From Helicobacter pylori (GTDB lineage: Bacteria > Campylobacterota > Campylobacteria > Campylobacterales > Helicobacteraceae), in contig CP032039.1 in assembly GCA_008032935.1 (NCBI GenBank), forward strand, positions 1,426,001 to 1,490,000: a stretch of DNA of 64,000 nt, read 5' to 3'. Numbering within the stretch: position 1 is the first letter of the stretch; the number at the start of each line of letters is the position of its first letter. The position numbers were made by a program, and so were the translations under genes. The notes under the pieces were generated by a model, which was not told the DNA's origin, did not search any database, and saw only the letters and a list, made by a program, of their open reading frames with translations. Shown one piece after another: positions 26,397 through 36,045 of the stretch.

Positions 26397-28322
26397 ATGC
26401 GATTGAGTAACGCTGACTTAGAACGATTAAAAAGCATGGCGAACACGCTTCGTTTTTTATGCGCGGACATGATAGATAAGGCTAATAGCGGGCATCCGGG
26501 CGTGTGCTTGGGACTAGCCGATGTGATGGTGGTTTTAAGCTTGCACCTCAACCTAAACCCCACCAACCCTAAATGGCTCAATAGAGACAGGTTGGTTTTT
26601 AGTGGGGGGCATGCGAGCGCGTTAGCGTATAGTTTGTTGCATTTGTGGGGCTTTGATTTGAGCTTAGACGATTTAAAGCGTTTCAGGCAATTACATTCTA
26701 AAACCCCAGGACACCCTGAATTGCACCACACCGAAGGCATTGAAATCACGACAGGCCCTTTGGGGCAAGGTTTTGCTAACGCTGTGGGCTTTAGCATGGC
26801 GAGCCAATACGCTCAAACCCTTTTAGATAAAGAAGCGATTTCTCATAAAGTCTATTGCCTGTGTGGGGATGGGGATTTGCAAGAAGGCATTAGTTATGAG
26901 AGCGCTTCTTTGGCCGGGCACTTTCGCCTTGATAACCTCATTGTGATTTATGATAGTAATCAGATCAGTATTGAAGGCGCTATTAATATTAGTTTTAGCG
27001 AACAGGTTAAAATGCGTTTTTTAGCGCAAAATTGGGAAGTGCTAGAATGCGATGGGCATGACTATCAAGCGATTAATGATGCTTTAGAAGAAGCCAAAAA
27101 ATCCCATAAACCCACGCTTTTAATCGCTCATACGATTATTGGTAAGGGGGCTATTGGTTTAGAGGGGAGTGAAAAAACGCATGGCTCGCCTTTAAATAAA
27201 GAAGTGTTAAAACAATCCAAAGAAAACGCTCAAATCAACCCTGATGAAAGCTTTATCATTAGCCCAAAAAACAAAATGCATTTTGAAGAAGTGAAAGTTA
27301 GGGGCGTTAGTTTAGAAGCCTTATGGGAAAAATCCTTAAGCCCTAAAATAAAAGAAAAAATCCATGCGTTGAAGGATTTTGATTTTAACACCATCCATTA
27401 CCCCGCCTTTAAAAAAGGCGAATCTCTAGCCACGAGAGTGAGTAACGGCATGATTTTAAACGCTATCGCCAAAGAATGCGAGGGCTTTTTAGGAGGGAGC
27501 GCGGATTTAGCCCCGTCTAATAACACGCATTTGAAACACTCTGGCGATTTCCCTTTAGGGCAGAACTTGCATTTTGGGATCAGAGAGCATGCCATGGGGG
27601 CTATCACTAACGCTTTAGCGGCGTATGGCTTGTTTTTGCCTTTTTGCGCGACCTTTTTTGTGTTTAGCGATTATTTAATGCCAAGCATTCGTTTGAGCGC
27701 TTTAATGAAATTAAAAGCCCTTTTTATCTTCACGCATGACAGCATTGGCGTGGGCGAAGACGGAGCGACGCACCAACCCATAGAGCAATTGAGCCATTTA
27801 CGCGCTTTGCCTAATTTTTACGCTTTCAGGCCCAGCGATGCTTTTGAAAATACGGCTTGCATGCAAGTAGCGTTAAGTTTGAACGCTCCTAGCGCTCTTA
27901 TTTTATCGCGCCAGAATTTGCCCGTGCTTGATGAGGTTTCTAAAGAGCAGGTTTTAAAAGGGGCGTATGTTAAACACCACTCTAAAGATCCCATTATCAC
28001 GCTTGTTGCGAGCGGGAGCGAAGTCTCTTTAGCTTTAGAGAGCGCTAAAATTTTAGAGCGAGAAAATATCCAAACGCAAGTCATCGGCGCGCCATGCTTT
28101 GATCTATTGATAGAGCAAGATGAAAGCTACCTTAAAGAACTCTTTAAGGGCAAAGTCTTAGTCATTGAAGCGAGCCGCGCGATAGAGTGGTATCGTTTTG
28201 CGGATAAAATCATTGGCATGGATTCTTTTGGGAGTTCAGCAAAGGGCGATAAACTCTTTGAAAAATTTGGCTTTAGCGTTGAAAACATCACCGCTCAAGC
28301 TAAAAGGTTGCTCAACGCATGA
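26397..28322 (+). CDS. tkt: Transketolase
   Basis: Thiamine-diphosphate enzyme of the non-oxidative pentose phosphate pathway. Signatures: GHPGVCLGLADV near residue 32, the TPP motif CGDGDLQEG and DSNQISIEG, the pyrimidine-domain GIREHAMG and the SRQNLPVL segment. 641 aa is slightly short of the usual 660. The ATG at 26397 is preferred over an adjacent TTG because of the GGAAAAA spacing. Overlaps addB by 4 bases. Confidence 0.95.
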   Translation: MRLSNADLERLKSMANTLRFLCADMIDKANSGHPGVCLGLADVMVVLSLHLNLNPTNPKWLNRDRLVFSGGHASALAYSLLHLWGFDLSLDDLKRFRQLHSKTPGHPELHHTEGIEITTGPLGQGFANAVGFSMASQYAQTLLDKEAISHKVYCLCGDGDLQEGISYESASLAGHFRLDNLIVIYDSNQISIEGAINISFSEQVKMRFLAQNWEVLECDGHDYQAINDALEEAKKSHKPTLLIAHTIIGKGAIGLEGSEKTHGSPLNKEVLKQSKENAQINPDESFIISPKNKMHFEEVKVRGVSLEALWEKSLSPKIKEKIHALKDFDFNTIHYPAFKKGESLATRVSNGMILNAIAKECEGFLGGSADLAPSNNTHLKHSGDFPLGQNLHFGIREHAMGAITNALAAYGLFLPFCATFFVFSDYLMPSIRLSALMKLKALFIFTHDSIGVGEDGATHQPIEQLSHLRALPNFYAFRPSDAFENTACMQVALSLNAPSALILSRQNLPVLDEVSKEQVLKGAYVKHHSKDPIITLVASGSEVSLALESAKILERENIQTQVIGAPCFDLLIEQDESYLKELFKGKVLVIEASRAIEWYRFADKIIGMDSFGSSAKGDKLFEKFGFSVENITAQAKRLLNA

Positions 28323-30655
28323 ACTTAGAAAAACTTTTTTTAGAAAAAACCCCCCTATTTGTTTTTAGCTCCACTAGGCGTTTAAAACATTTCTATTTAG
28401 AGCAAGGCGAAGGGTTTTTGCCTAACGCAATGAGCATGGGGAGTTTTTTTGAACAGGCTTTTTACATCCCTAATAAAAAGAAAATCCCTAACAGTGCACG
28501 GCTAATTTTAATGATAGACACCATTAAAGCTATCGCTAAAGAAAAAAAATCCATTCTTGAAGGGCTTTTGCTTTTTGAAAACAGCTTTTTGGGGTATTTG
28601 GAAAGCACTTCTTTTTTGTTTGATTTGTTTGATGAATTAAGCTCTGCTTGTATCAAACTCAATGAACTTTCTTTTAAAGACATTTATTTGGATTATGAAA
28701 AGCATTTAGAAGTCTTAGAAATGATTTATGACCGCTACATTAAAAAACTAGAAGAATTAGGCTTTTATGACAAAATCATGCAAGAAAAACCCGCCATTTT
28801 AAAAGAATTTTTTGAGCATTTTTCCTCCATTGAATGGCATTTAGACGGCTTTATGAGCGTTTTTGAAAGGCAATGCCTATTGGAAGCGGCCGAGTTAGTG
28901 CCTATCACTTTACACCTATCTTGCGATAAATACAACCAAAAATTTTTGGAATTTCTCAATCTCAAATTAGAGACAGATTGCGATTATTCCATTGATTTTA
29001 AAACCCAAAAGATCCTTTCTCAAACTTTTAATGATCAAAAAATAGAACCAAAGCTTTATGCTAACTCCAGTTATTTAAAACAAGGTGCTTTAGTTTTACA
29101 AACCATAGAAGAATATTTGCAAAAAGATAACGACCCTAATAAAATGGCGATCATCACGCCCAATGCGGATTTTTTACCTTTTTTAAAACTTTTAGACAAA
29201 AACAACAATTTGAATTTTGCGATGGGATTAGGGGCTAAAAACAGCCCTTATTATACAGAGCTTGTCAAAATCTTAGAAGATTTACAAAAAAGCGGTTTTG
29301 ATTTGAGCGCATCGCCTTTATTGGATTTGGAAAACCTTACGCTTGCGCTTTTAGAACAACAAAGCTCTAAAGAAAAAGCGCCCTTAAAAGAAGCACATTC
29401 TCAAATCATGCACCAGTATCATCTTTTAAAAGACACGCTTAAAAACTACAGCCTTAAAGATTTATTGCATTTGTATTTGCAAGAATTTGAAGCCAATTTC
29501 CGCTTAGACGATTCTAGTGGGGGCAAAATACGAGTCATAGACACTTTAGAGACAAGGGGCATGCAATTTGATAAAATCGTTATTGTGGATTTTAATGAAA
29601 CCTGCGTGCCAAGCCTTAAAGATTGCGATTTGTTTTTAAACTCTGCCTTAAGGAAATCGCTCAACCTCCCCACTTTATTAGATAAGAAAAATTTGCAAAA
29701 ACATTATTACTACCAGCTCTTTAAAAACTCTAAAGAAATAACACTTTCTTATATAGAGAGCGAAACTTCAAAAGCCTCTAACATGCTTTTAGAATTGGAT
29801 TTGCATATAGAGCCTATCAAAGACGCTTACACGCTTTTTGCACCAAGTCCTTTAAAAGACTACCAAGAAGAAGAAATCAAAGCCGCTATCCCTAAAGATT
29901 TTAGCTTTAGCGCTAGCTCATTGAACGCTTTTTTAACTTGCAAGCGCCGTTTTTATTACCACTACATGAAGCGCTTCAAAGAAAGCCCTAAAGATGAAAA
30001 TAATAGCGCTGTGGGCAGTTTGCTCCATGAACTTTTAAAAGAAGCTTATGAAAAAGACAAAAACCCTTATGTATTAGAAGAGAGGCTCATTTGGCTCTTA
30101 GAAACAAGAGAAAACATTACCCCTAAAGAGCGTTTAGACACTCTTGTAGCACTTAAAAAAATCCAGGCTTTTTATAAAAAAGAGCAAGAACGCTTTAACG
30201 CAAAAATCAAAATCCTTGATCTTGAAAAAAGCTTTGAAACGATCATTCAAGGCGTTGTTTTTAAAGGGCGTATAGACAGGATTGACAAAACGGCTGACAA
30301 TGAGATTATTTTATTGGATTACAAATTTAAAAACGATTTGAAATTAGACAACATGAGTAAAACACAAAGAGGAGGCTTAAGCCCCATAGAAATCGCTCAA
30401 ATCAGCACCGATTATCAAATGGCCATCTATGCGTTTGCCCTTAAAAATCTGGGCTACAAAGATCCTATAAAAGCCTTTTTTTATGACTTAAGAAAGGGCG
30501 AGTTATTAGAAGAAGACGAGCTTGTTTTGCAGGCTAAAATGGATCATTTGGAATTTTCTCTTATCCCCAAGCTCAAGCAAGAAATTGATTTTGAAAAAAC
30601 TTTAGAAGTTAAAGATTGTGAGTATTGCTCTTTTAAAGACATGTGCAACCGATGA
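28319..30655 (+). CDS. addB: AddB subunit of the AddAB helicase-nuclease
   Basis: Partner of AddA (encoded elsewhere) in processing double-strand breaks for RecA-dependent repair. The C-terminal PD-(D/E)XK nuclease shows GRIDRIDK and ILLDYKFKND. An iron-sulphur site is suggested by Cys in LTCKRRFYYHY and the terminal CEYCSFKDMC. The N-terminal half is a degenerate helicase-like region. 778 aa. Starts at ATGA overlapping tkt and its own stop overlaps the ftsK ATG. Confidence 0.9.
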   Translation: MNLEKLFLEKTPLFVFSSTRRLKHFYLEQGEGFLPNAMSMGSFFEQAFYIPNKKKIPNSARLILMIDTIKAIAKEKKSILEGLLLFENSFLGYLESTSFLFDLFDELSSACIKLNELSFKDIYLDYEKHLEVLEMIYDRYIKKLEELGFYDKIMQEKPAILKEFFEHFSSIEWHLDGFMSVFERQCLLEAAELVPITLHLSCDKYNQKFLEFLNLKLETDCDYSIDFKTQKILSQTFNDQKIEPKLYANSSYLKQGALVLQTIEEYLQKDNDPNKMAIITPNADFLPFLKLLDKNNNLNFAMGLGAKNSPYYTELVKILEDLQKSGFDLSASPLLDLENLTLALLEQQSSKEKAPLKEAHSQIMHQYHLLKDTLKNYSLKDLLHLYLQEFEANFRLDDSSGGKIRVIDTLETRGMQFDKIVIVDFNETCVPSLKDCDLFLNSALRKSLNLPTLLDKKNLQKHYYYQLFKNSKEITLSYIESETSKASNMLLELDLHIEPIKDAYTLFAPSPLKDYQEEEIKAAIPKDFSFSASSLNAFLTCKRRFYYHYMKRFKESPKDENNSAVGSLLHELLKEAYEKDKNPYVLEERLIWLLETRENITPKERLDTLVALKKIQAFYKKEQERFNAKIKILDLEKSFETIIQGVVFKGRIDRIDKTADNEIILLDYKFKNDLKLDNMSKTQRGGLSPIEIAQISTDYQMAIYAFALKNLGYKDPIKAFFYDLRKGELLEEDELVLQAKMDHLEFSLIPKLKQEIDFEKTLEVKDCEYCSFKDMCNR

Positions 30656-33246
30656 AATCTAAAAAACTTTATTTAGCTTTAATCATAGGGGTTTTATTAG
30701 CGTTTTTAACCCTATCTTCATGGCTGGGTAACAGCGGTTTAGTGGGGCGTTTTGGGGTGTGGTTTGCCGCAATCAATAAAAAATATTTTGGGTATCTTTC
30801 ATTGATTAATTTACCCTATTTGGCGTGGGTTTTATTCCTTTTATACAAGACTAAAAACCCTTTTACAGAAATCGTTTTAGAAAAAACTTTAGGGCATCTA
30901 TTAGGCATTTTATCTTTGCTCTTTTTGCAATCTAGCCTTTTAAATCAAGGGGAAATCGGCAACAGCGCGCGTTTGTTTTTACGCCCTTTTATAGGGGACT
31001 TTGGGCTTTATGCGCTGATAATACTCATGCTAGTCATCTCTTATTTGATTTTATTCAAACTGCCCCCTAAAAGCGTTTTTTATCCTTATATAAACAAGAC
31101 ACAAAACCTTTTAAAAGAGATTTATAAACAATGCTTACAGGCTTTTAGCCCTAATTTTAGCCTAAAAAAAGAGGGTTTTGAAAACACCCCACCAGATATT
31201 CAAAAAAAAGAAACCAACAACGACAAAGAAAAAGAAAACCTTAAAGAAAACCTTATTGATGAAAACCACAAAACCCCTAACGAAGAATCGTTTTTAGCGA
31301 TCCCTACCCCCTATAACACGACTTTAAACGATTCAGAGCCGCAAGAAGGCTTGGTCCAAATTTCCTCCCACCCCCCTACCCATTACACCATTTACCCTAA
31401 AAAAAACCGATTTGATGATTTGACTAACCCCACTAACCCCCCTTTAAAAGAAACTAAACAAGAAACCAAAGAAAGAGAACCCACGCCCACAAAAGAAACT
31501 CTTACGCCCACCACGCCCAAACCTGCCACACTCAAACCTATCATATCAGCACCCGTCATGCCCGCATCTGCACCCATAATAGAAAATGACAACAAAACAG
31601 AAAATGACAAAACCCCCAACCACCCCATAAAAGGAGATGATTTGCAAGAAAGACCACAAGAAAACGCGCAAGAAGAAATGATAGAAGAAACGATAAAAGA
31701 AAATCTCAAAGAAGAAGAAAAAGAGGCGCAAAACGCTCCAAGCTTTAGCCCACTAACCCCCACAAGCGCTAAAAAACCCGTTATGGTTAAAGAATTGAGC
31801 GAAAATAAAGAGATATTAGACGGGTTGGATTATGGCGAAGTGCAAAAACCCAAAGATTATGAGCTTCCCACCACGCAATTATTGAATGCGGTTTGTTTGA
31901 AAGAAACTTCTTTAGACGAAAACGAGATTGACCAAAAAATCCAGGATTTATTGAGCAAGCTGCGCACCTTTAAAATTGATGGCGATATTATCCGCACTTA
32001 TTCAGGCCCTATTGTAACCACTTTTGAATTCCGCCCAGCCCCTAACGTTAAGGTGAGCCGTATTTTAGGCTTGAGCGATGATTTAGCGATGACTTTATGC
32101 GCTGAATCCATCCGCATTCAAGCCCCTATTAAGGGTAAAGATGTCGTTGGCATTGAAATCCCTAACAGCCAAAGCCAAATTATTTATTTAAGAGAAATTT
32201 TAGAGAGCGAATTGTTTCAAAAATCCAGCTCGCCCTTAACTCTAGCTTTAGGCAAAGACATTGTGGGTAACCCTTTCATCACGGATTTAAAAAAGCTCCC
32301 TCATTTGCTCATTGCCGGCACAACAGGGAGCGGTAAGAGCGTGGGCGTGAATGCGATGATTTTATCCTTACTTTATAAAAACCCCCCGATCAGCTCAAAT
32401 TAGTGATGATCGATCCCAAAATGGTAGAATTTAGCATTTATGCGGACATCCCTCATTTGCTCACGCCCATTATCACCGACCCTAAAAAAGCTATTGGGGC
32501 TTTGCAAAGCGTGGCTAAAGAAATGGAACGCCGATACTCTTTAATGAGCGAGTACAAGGTTAAAACCATTGATTCTTATAATGAACAAGCCCCAAGTAAC
32601 GGCGTTGAAGCGTTCCCCTATTTGATTGTGGTGATTGATGAATTAGCGGATTTGATGATGACAGGGGGCAAAGAAGCGGAATTTCCTATCGCTAGGATCG
32701 CTCAAATGGGGCGAGCGAGCGGCTTGCACCTCATTGTAGCGACCCAACGCCCAAGCGTGGATGTCGTAACCGGCTTGATTAAAACCAACTTGCCTTCAAG
32801 GGTGAGTTTTAGGGTAGGCACTAAGATTGATTCTAAAGTGATTTTAGACACCGATGGGGCGCAAAGCTTGTTAGGAAGGGGCGATATGCTCTTTACCCCC
32901 CAGGAACAAACGGGTTAGTGCGCTTGCATGCCCCCTTTGCCACTGAAGATGAAATCAAAAAAATCGTGGATTTTATTAAAGCCCAAAAAGAAGTGGAATA
33001 TGATAAAGATTTCTTGCTAGAAGAATCGCGCATGCCTTTAGACACCCCTAACTATCAAGGCGATGACATTTTAGAAAGGGCTAAAGCGGTGATTTTAGAA
33101 AAAAGATCACTTCTACGAGTTTTTTACAACGCCAATTAAAAATCGGCTACAACCAAGCCGCCACCATTACTGACGAATTAGAAGCTCAAGGCTTTTTATC
33201 CCCAAGAAACGCCAAAGGCAACAGAGAGATTTTGCAAAACTTTTAG
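30652..33246 (+). pseudogene. ftsK: DNA translocase FtsK, interrupted by three frameshifts
   Basis: FtsK pumps DNA at the septum during chromosome segregation. Pieces in order: four N-terminal membrane helices, a long Pro/Glu/Lys linker, the motor with Walker A GTTGSGKSVG and Walker B VVIDELADL, and a C-terminal winged helix (IGYNQAATITDELEAQG). Each break is a homopolymer one base short of the length needed: C6 at 32382-32387, C6 at 32896-32901 and A6 at 33099-33104. Adding one base at each restores an 865-residue protein. A consensus error is as likely as a true pseudogene. ATG at 30652 overlaps the addB stop. Confidence 0.85.
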
Positions 33247-33430
33247 GCTTTGTTTTCATTGGATATTGGCAATAGAAACATTGTTTTTAATTTTTAAAAT
33301 TCATTTTCTTTAAGAAAACTTTTCTCAATGATACAAACGGCACTAACCTTTAACCCATTAATCAAATATTATCTGTGGTTTCCCTAACTCTTAGTAAAAT
33401 TACCTAAAAATTTCATGTTCAAGGATAGCC

Positions 33431-34738
33431 ATGAACCCCCAACCCGCCACCAAAAAACCCTTAAAATCCCTTTTAGCCGCTAGTTCAGGCAATTTAGTGG
33501 AATGGTATGACTTTTACGCTTATGCGTTCTTAGCGCCTTATTTCGCTAAGGAATTTACCCACACGAACGACCCCACTCTAGCGCTCATCTCAGCTTTTTT
33601 GGTTTTCATGCTAGGGTTTTTCATGCGCCCTTTGGGGAGTTTGTTTTTTGGTAAATTGGGGGATAAAAAGGGGCGTAAAACTTCTATGGTGTATTCCATT
33701 ATCCTTATGGCGCTAGGCTCTTTTTTGCTCGCATTGCTCCCCACTAAAGAAATCGTAGGGGAATGGGCGTTCTTGTTTTTATTATTAGCCAGGCTTTTAC
33801 AGGGCTTTAGCGTGGGAGGAGAATATGGCGTGGTCGCTACTTACCTCTCTGAATTAGGCAGGAATGGTAAAAAAGGTTTTTATGGCTCTTTCCAATATGT
33901 AACTTTAGTTGGAGGGCAACTCTTAGCTATTTTTTCACTCTTTATCGTTGAAAACATTTACACGCATGAGCAAATCAGCGCGTTCGCTTGGCGTTATTTA
34001 TTCGCTTTAGGGGGTATATTAGCCCTACTCTCGCTCTTTTTGAGAAATATCATGGAAGAAACCATGGATAATGAAGCGACTCCCCAAAAAGAGACTAATG
34101 TAAATAATGTAAAAGAAACCCAAAGAGGCAGTTTGAAGGAATTGCTCCACCATAAAAAAGCCTTAATGATAGTTTTTGGACTCACTATGGGAGGGAGTTT
34201 GTGTTTTTATACTTTTACGGTGTATTTAAAAATCTTTTTAACCAACAGCTCATCATTCAGCCCTAAAGAAAGCAGTTTCATCATGCTTTTAGCGCTCTCT
34301 TATTTCATCTTCTTACAGCCCTTATGCGGGATGCTTGCGGATAAAATCAAACGCACCCAAATGCTGATGGTTTTTGCGATCACAGGGCTTATTGTAACGC
34401 CCGTTGTCTTTTATGGTATCAAGCATGCCACTAGCGTGTATGAAGCCCTATTTTATGAAATACTCGCATTGAGCAGCATGAGTTTTTACACTTGCATTGC
34501 TGGGGTCATTAAAGCGGAATTATTCCCTGAACATGTGCGAGCGCTTGGCGTGGGTCTAGCCTATGCGATCGCCAATGCGCTTTTTGGAGGGAGCGCGAGT
34601 TATGTAGCGTTAGAGTTCAAACAGCATGGTTTTGAAGCGGGGTTTGTGGGCTATGTCATGGCTAGTATTGTTATTTTTATGGTTATGGTTATCATATTCC
34701 CTAAAAAACCTATTTGGAATGAATCTGTTTTTATTTAA
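33431..34738 (+). CDS. kgtP: Alpha-ketoglutarate permease-type MFS transporter
   Basis: Major facilitator protein of the metabolite:H+ symporter group, probably importing a dicarboxylate such as 2-oxoglutarate across the inner membrane. The N-terminal GNLVEWYDFYAYAFLAPYF and the loop GKLGDKKGRKTSM are typical of KgtP/ProP proteins; about twelve helices fit 435 aa. It has its own gap upstream with a weak TAAAAT at 33395-33400. Substrate is inferred from the family. Confidence 0.85.
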   Translation: MNPQPATKKPLKSLLAASSGNLVEWYDFYAYAFLAPYFAKEFTHTNDPTLALISAFLVFMLGFFMRPLGSLFFGKLGDKKGRKTSMVYSIILMALGSFLLALLPTKEIVGEWAFLFLLLARLLQGFSVGGEYGVVATYLSELGRNGKKGFYGSFQYVTLVGGQLLAIFSLFIVENIYTHEQISAFAWRYLFALGGILALLSLFLRNIMEETMDNEATPQKETNVNNVKETQRGSLKELLHHKKALMIVFGLTMGGSLCFYTFTVYLKIFLTNSSSFSPKESSFIMLLALSYFIFLQPLCGMLADKIKRTQMLMVFAITGLIVTPVVFYGIKHATSVYEALFYEILALSSMSFYTCIAGVIKAELFPEHVRALGVGLAYAIANALFGGSASYVALEFKQHGFEAGFVGYVMASIVIFMVMVIIFPKKPIWNESVFI

Positions 34739-34742
34739 TTTT

Positions 34743-34751
34743 TGCTATAAT
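34743..34751 (+). promoter_or_regulatory. Extended -10 promoter of flgG1
   Basis: TGC-TATAAT is a perfect extended -10 box in the 37-base gap after kgtP. It predicts a start near 34758 and a leader with AAAAGGA before the ATG. The box is of the housekeeping sigma-80 type rather than sigma-28 or sigma-54. Confidence 0.7.
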
Positions 34752-34775
34752 TTTTCATTTTAAAAGGATTCTTGC

Positions 34776-35585
34776 ATGCAAAATGGGTATTATGCGGCCA
34801 CAGGTGCTATGGCGACACAATTTAACCGCTTGGATTTGACCTCTAATAATTTAGCTAATTTAAACACCAATGGCTTTAAAAGAGACGATGCAATTACAGG
34901 CGATTTTTTAAGGCTTTACCAACAATACCGAGAGCAACTGCCCTTAGAAGATCAAACCAAAGCGAGCGCGAAGTATTTAAACCGCAATCTCAATCGTGTG
35001 CCTATTCTATCAGAAATCTATACGGATAGAAGCCTTGGCGCGTTTGAAGGAACGCATAACCCCCTAGATTTTGCCCTAACAAGCCCTAACCTCTATTTTG
35101 CAATACAAACTAATGAGGGCGTCGCTTATACCAGAGACGGGCATTTTAGCGTTGATAAAGACGGCTTTTTAGTTACTCTTAATGGCTTTAAGGTGCTTTC
35201 ACGCTCTGGCTTGAACGAAAAAGGAGAGATCATGCTCATGCCTGACGCTGAAATTGAAGTGGATCAAAATGGCGGAATCACTTTTAGGGATAATGAAGCC
35301 CAAATTCAAGCGGGCGCGTTAGCTTTAGTGAGTTTTAGCGAACCTAAAAACCTTAAAAAAATAGGGCAAAACCTTTATATTTATCAGGGCGAAGGCGTCC
35401 ATCAAGTCTCTGACTCTGGTGCGTTAAAACAATACATGCTAGAAAAAAGCAATGTCAATGCGGTACGCGAGATGAGCGCTTTGATTGAAATCAACCGCTT
35501 TTTGGACATGTATTCTAAAGTGCTAAAAACCCATCAAGATGACATGAACGCTGAAGCGATCAACAAACTCGCTACAAAAGCTTAA
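34776..35585 (+). CDS. flgG1: Flagellar basal-body rod protein, FlgF/FlgG family
   Basis: Component of the distal or proximal rod linking the flagellar hook to the motor. The N-terminal rod motif SNNLANLNTNGFKR (residues 23-36) and the C-terminal SNVNAVREMSALIEINRFLDMY are conserved in this family. 269 aa. H. pylori has a second flgG elsewhere; the choice between FlgF and FlgG roles is not settled by sequence alone. It is the last gene before the rearrangement junction. Confidence 0.88.
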   Translation: MQNGYYAATGAMATQFNRLDLTSNNLANLNTNGFKRDDAITGDFLRLYQQYREQLPLEDQTKASAKYLNRNLNRVPILSEIYTDRSLGAFEGTHNPLDFALTSPNLYFAIQTNEGVAYTRDGHFSVDKDGFLVTLNGFKVLSRSGLNEKGEIMLMPDAEIEVDQNGGITFRDNEAQIQAGALALVSFSEPKNLKKIGQNLYIYQGEGVHQVSDSGALKQYMLEKSNVNAVREMSALIEINRFLDMYSKVLKTHQDDMNAEAINKLATKA

Positions 35586-35871
35586 ACTTTTGGCGATTTT
35601 AAAATTCATAGGAGGGTTTTTGCGATACCCTAACTCCCTAATAACGCTTTTTTAAAAGCCTTGTTAATCTTTTTTGTATAGCATTAGTTTTAAAAGAGTT
35701 TAAAGAATTAAATGCCTTTTCTTTTGTAATCGCTTGCAAAGTAGACGGTAACGCAAGCTTCTCTTTATAGCCGCTAGCTATTCAACAATGATTCAATTTT
35801 AATTATTTCGTTTGTTGTTTAAAACGCTCTTTATTGTGGTATTCTGTAAGCAAACGCCCCCATTTTTCTTG

Positions 35872-36018
35872 TTATGGCTCTTGTGTTTTAAGTTCGTTTG
35901 TGGTAGGATTGTTCCCATTAAGGACGCTACAGTTAGTGCCGTTTCTGTAATGGTTAGAGAGTGCCCCAATGGTTTCTAATTCCCTTAATGTTTTTATCGC
36001 CCCAATCAAGTTTTTTGA
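35872..36018 (-). pseudogene. Possible gene remnant in the junction gap
   Basis: The 460-base gap 35586-36045 contains no proper gene. This 48-codon open stretch lacks an ATG but has a coding-like composition (LRELETIGALSNHY, then NGTNCSVLNGNNPTTNELK). A short ATG-started piece in another frame (MNADSQVGNQKT) lies just upstream. It looks like the decayed end of a protein I cannot name. The rest of the gap shows nothing recognisable. Confidence 0.3.
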
Positions 36019-36045
36019 TTACCCACTTGACTATCAGCGTTCATT

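Noticed and set aside
31392-31763. 123-codon frame antisense to the ftsK linker
   Set aside because: It is the complement of the repetitive Pro/Glu/Lys linker and consists of Ser, Gly, Val and Phe runs; no start signal is present.
33300-33330. TTTTCTTTAAGAAAA palindrome after ftsK as terminator
   Set aside because: The stem is almost purely A/T with no GC pairs and no following T run, so termination cannot be supported.
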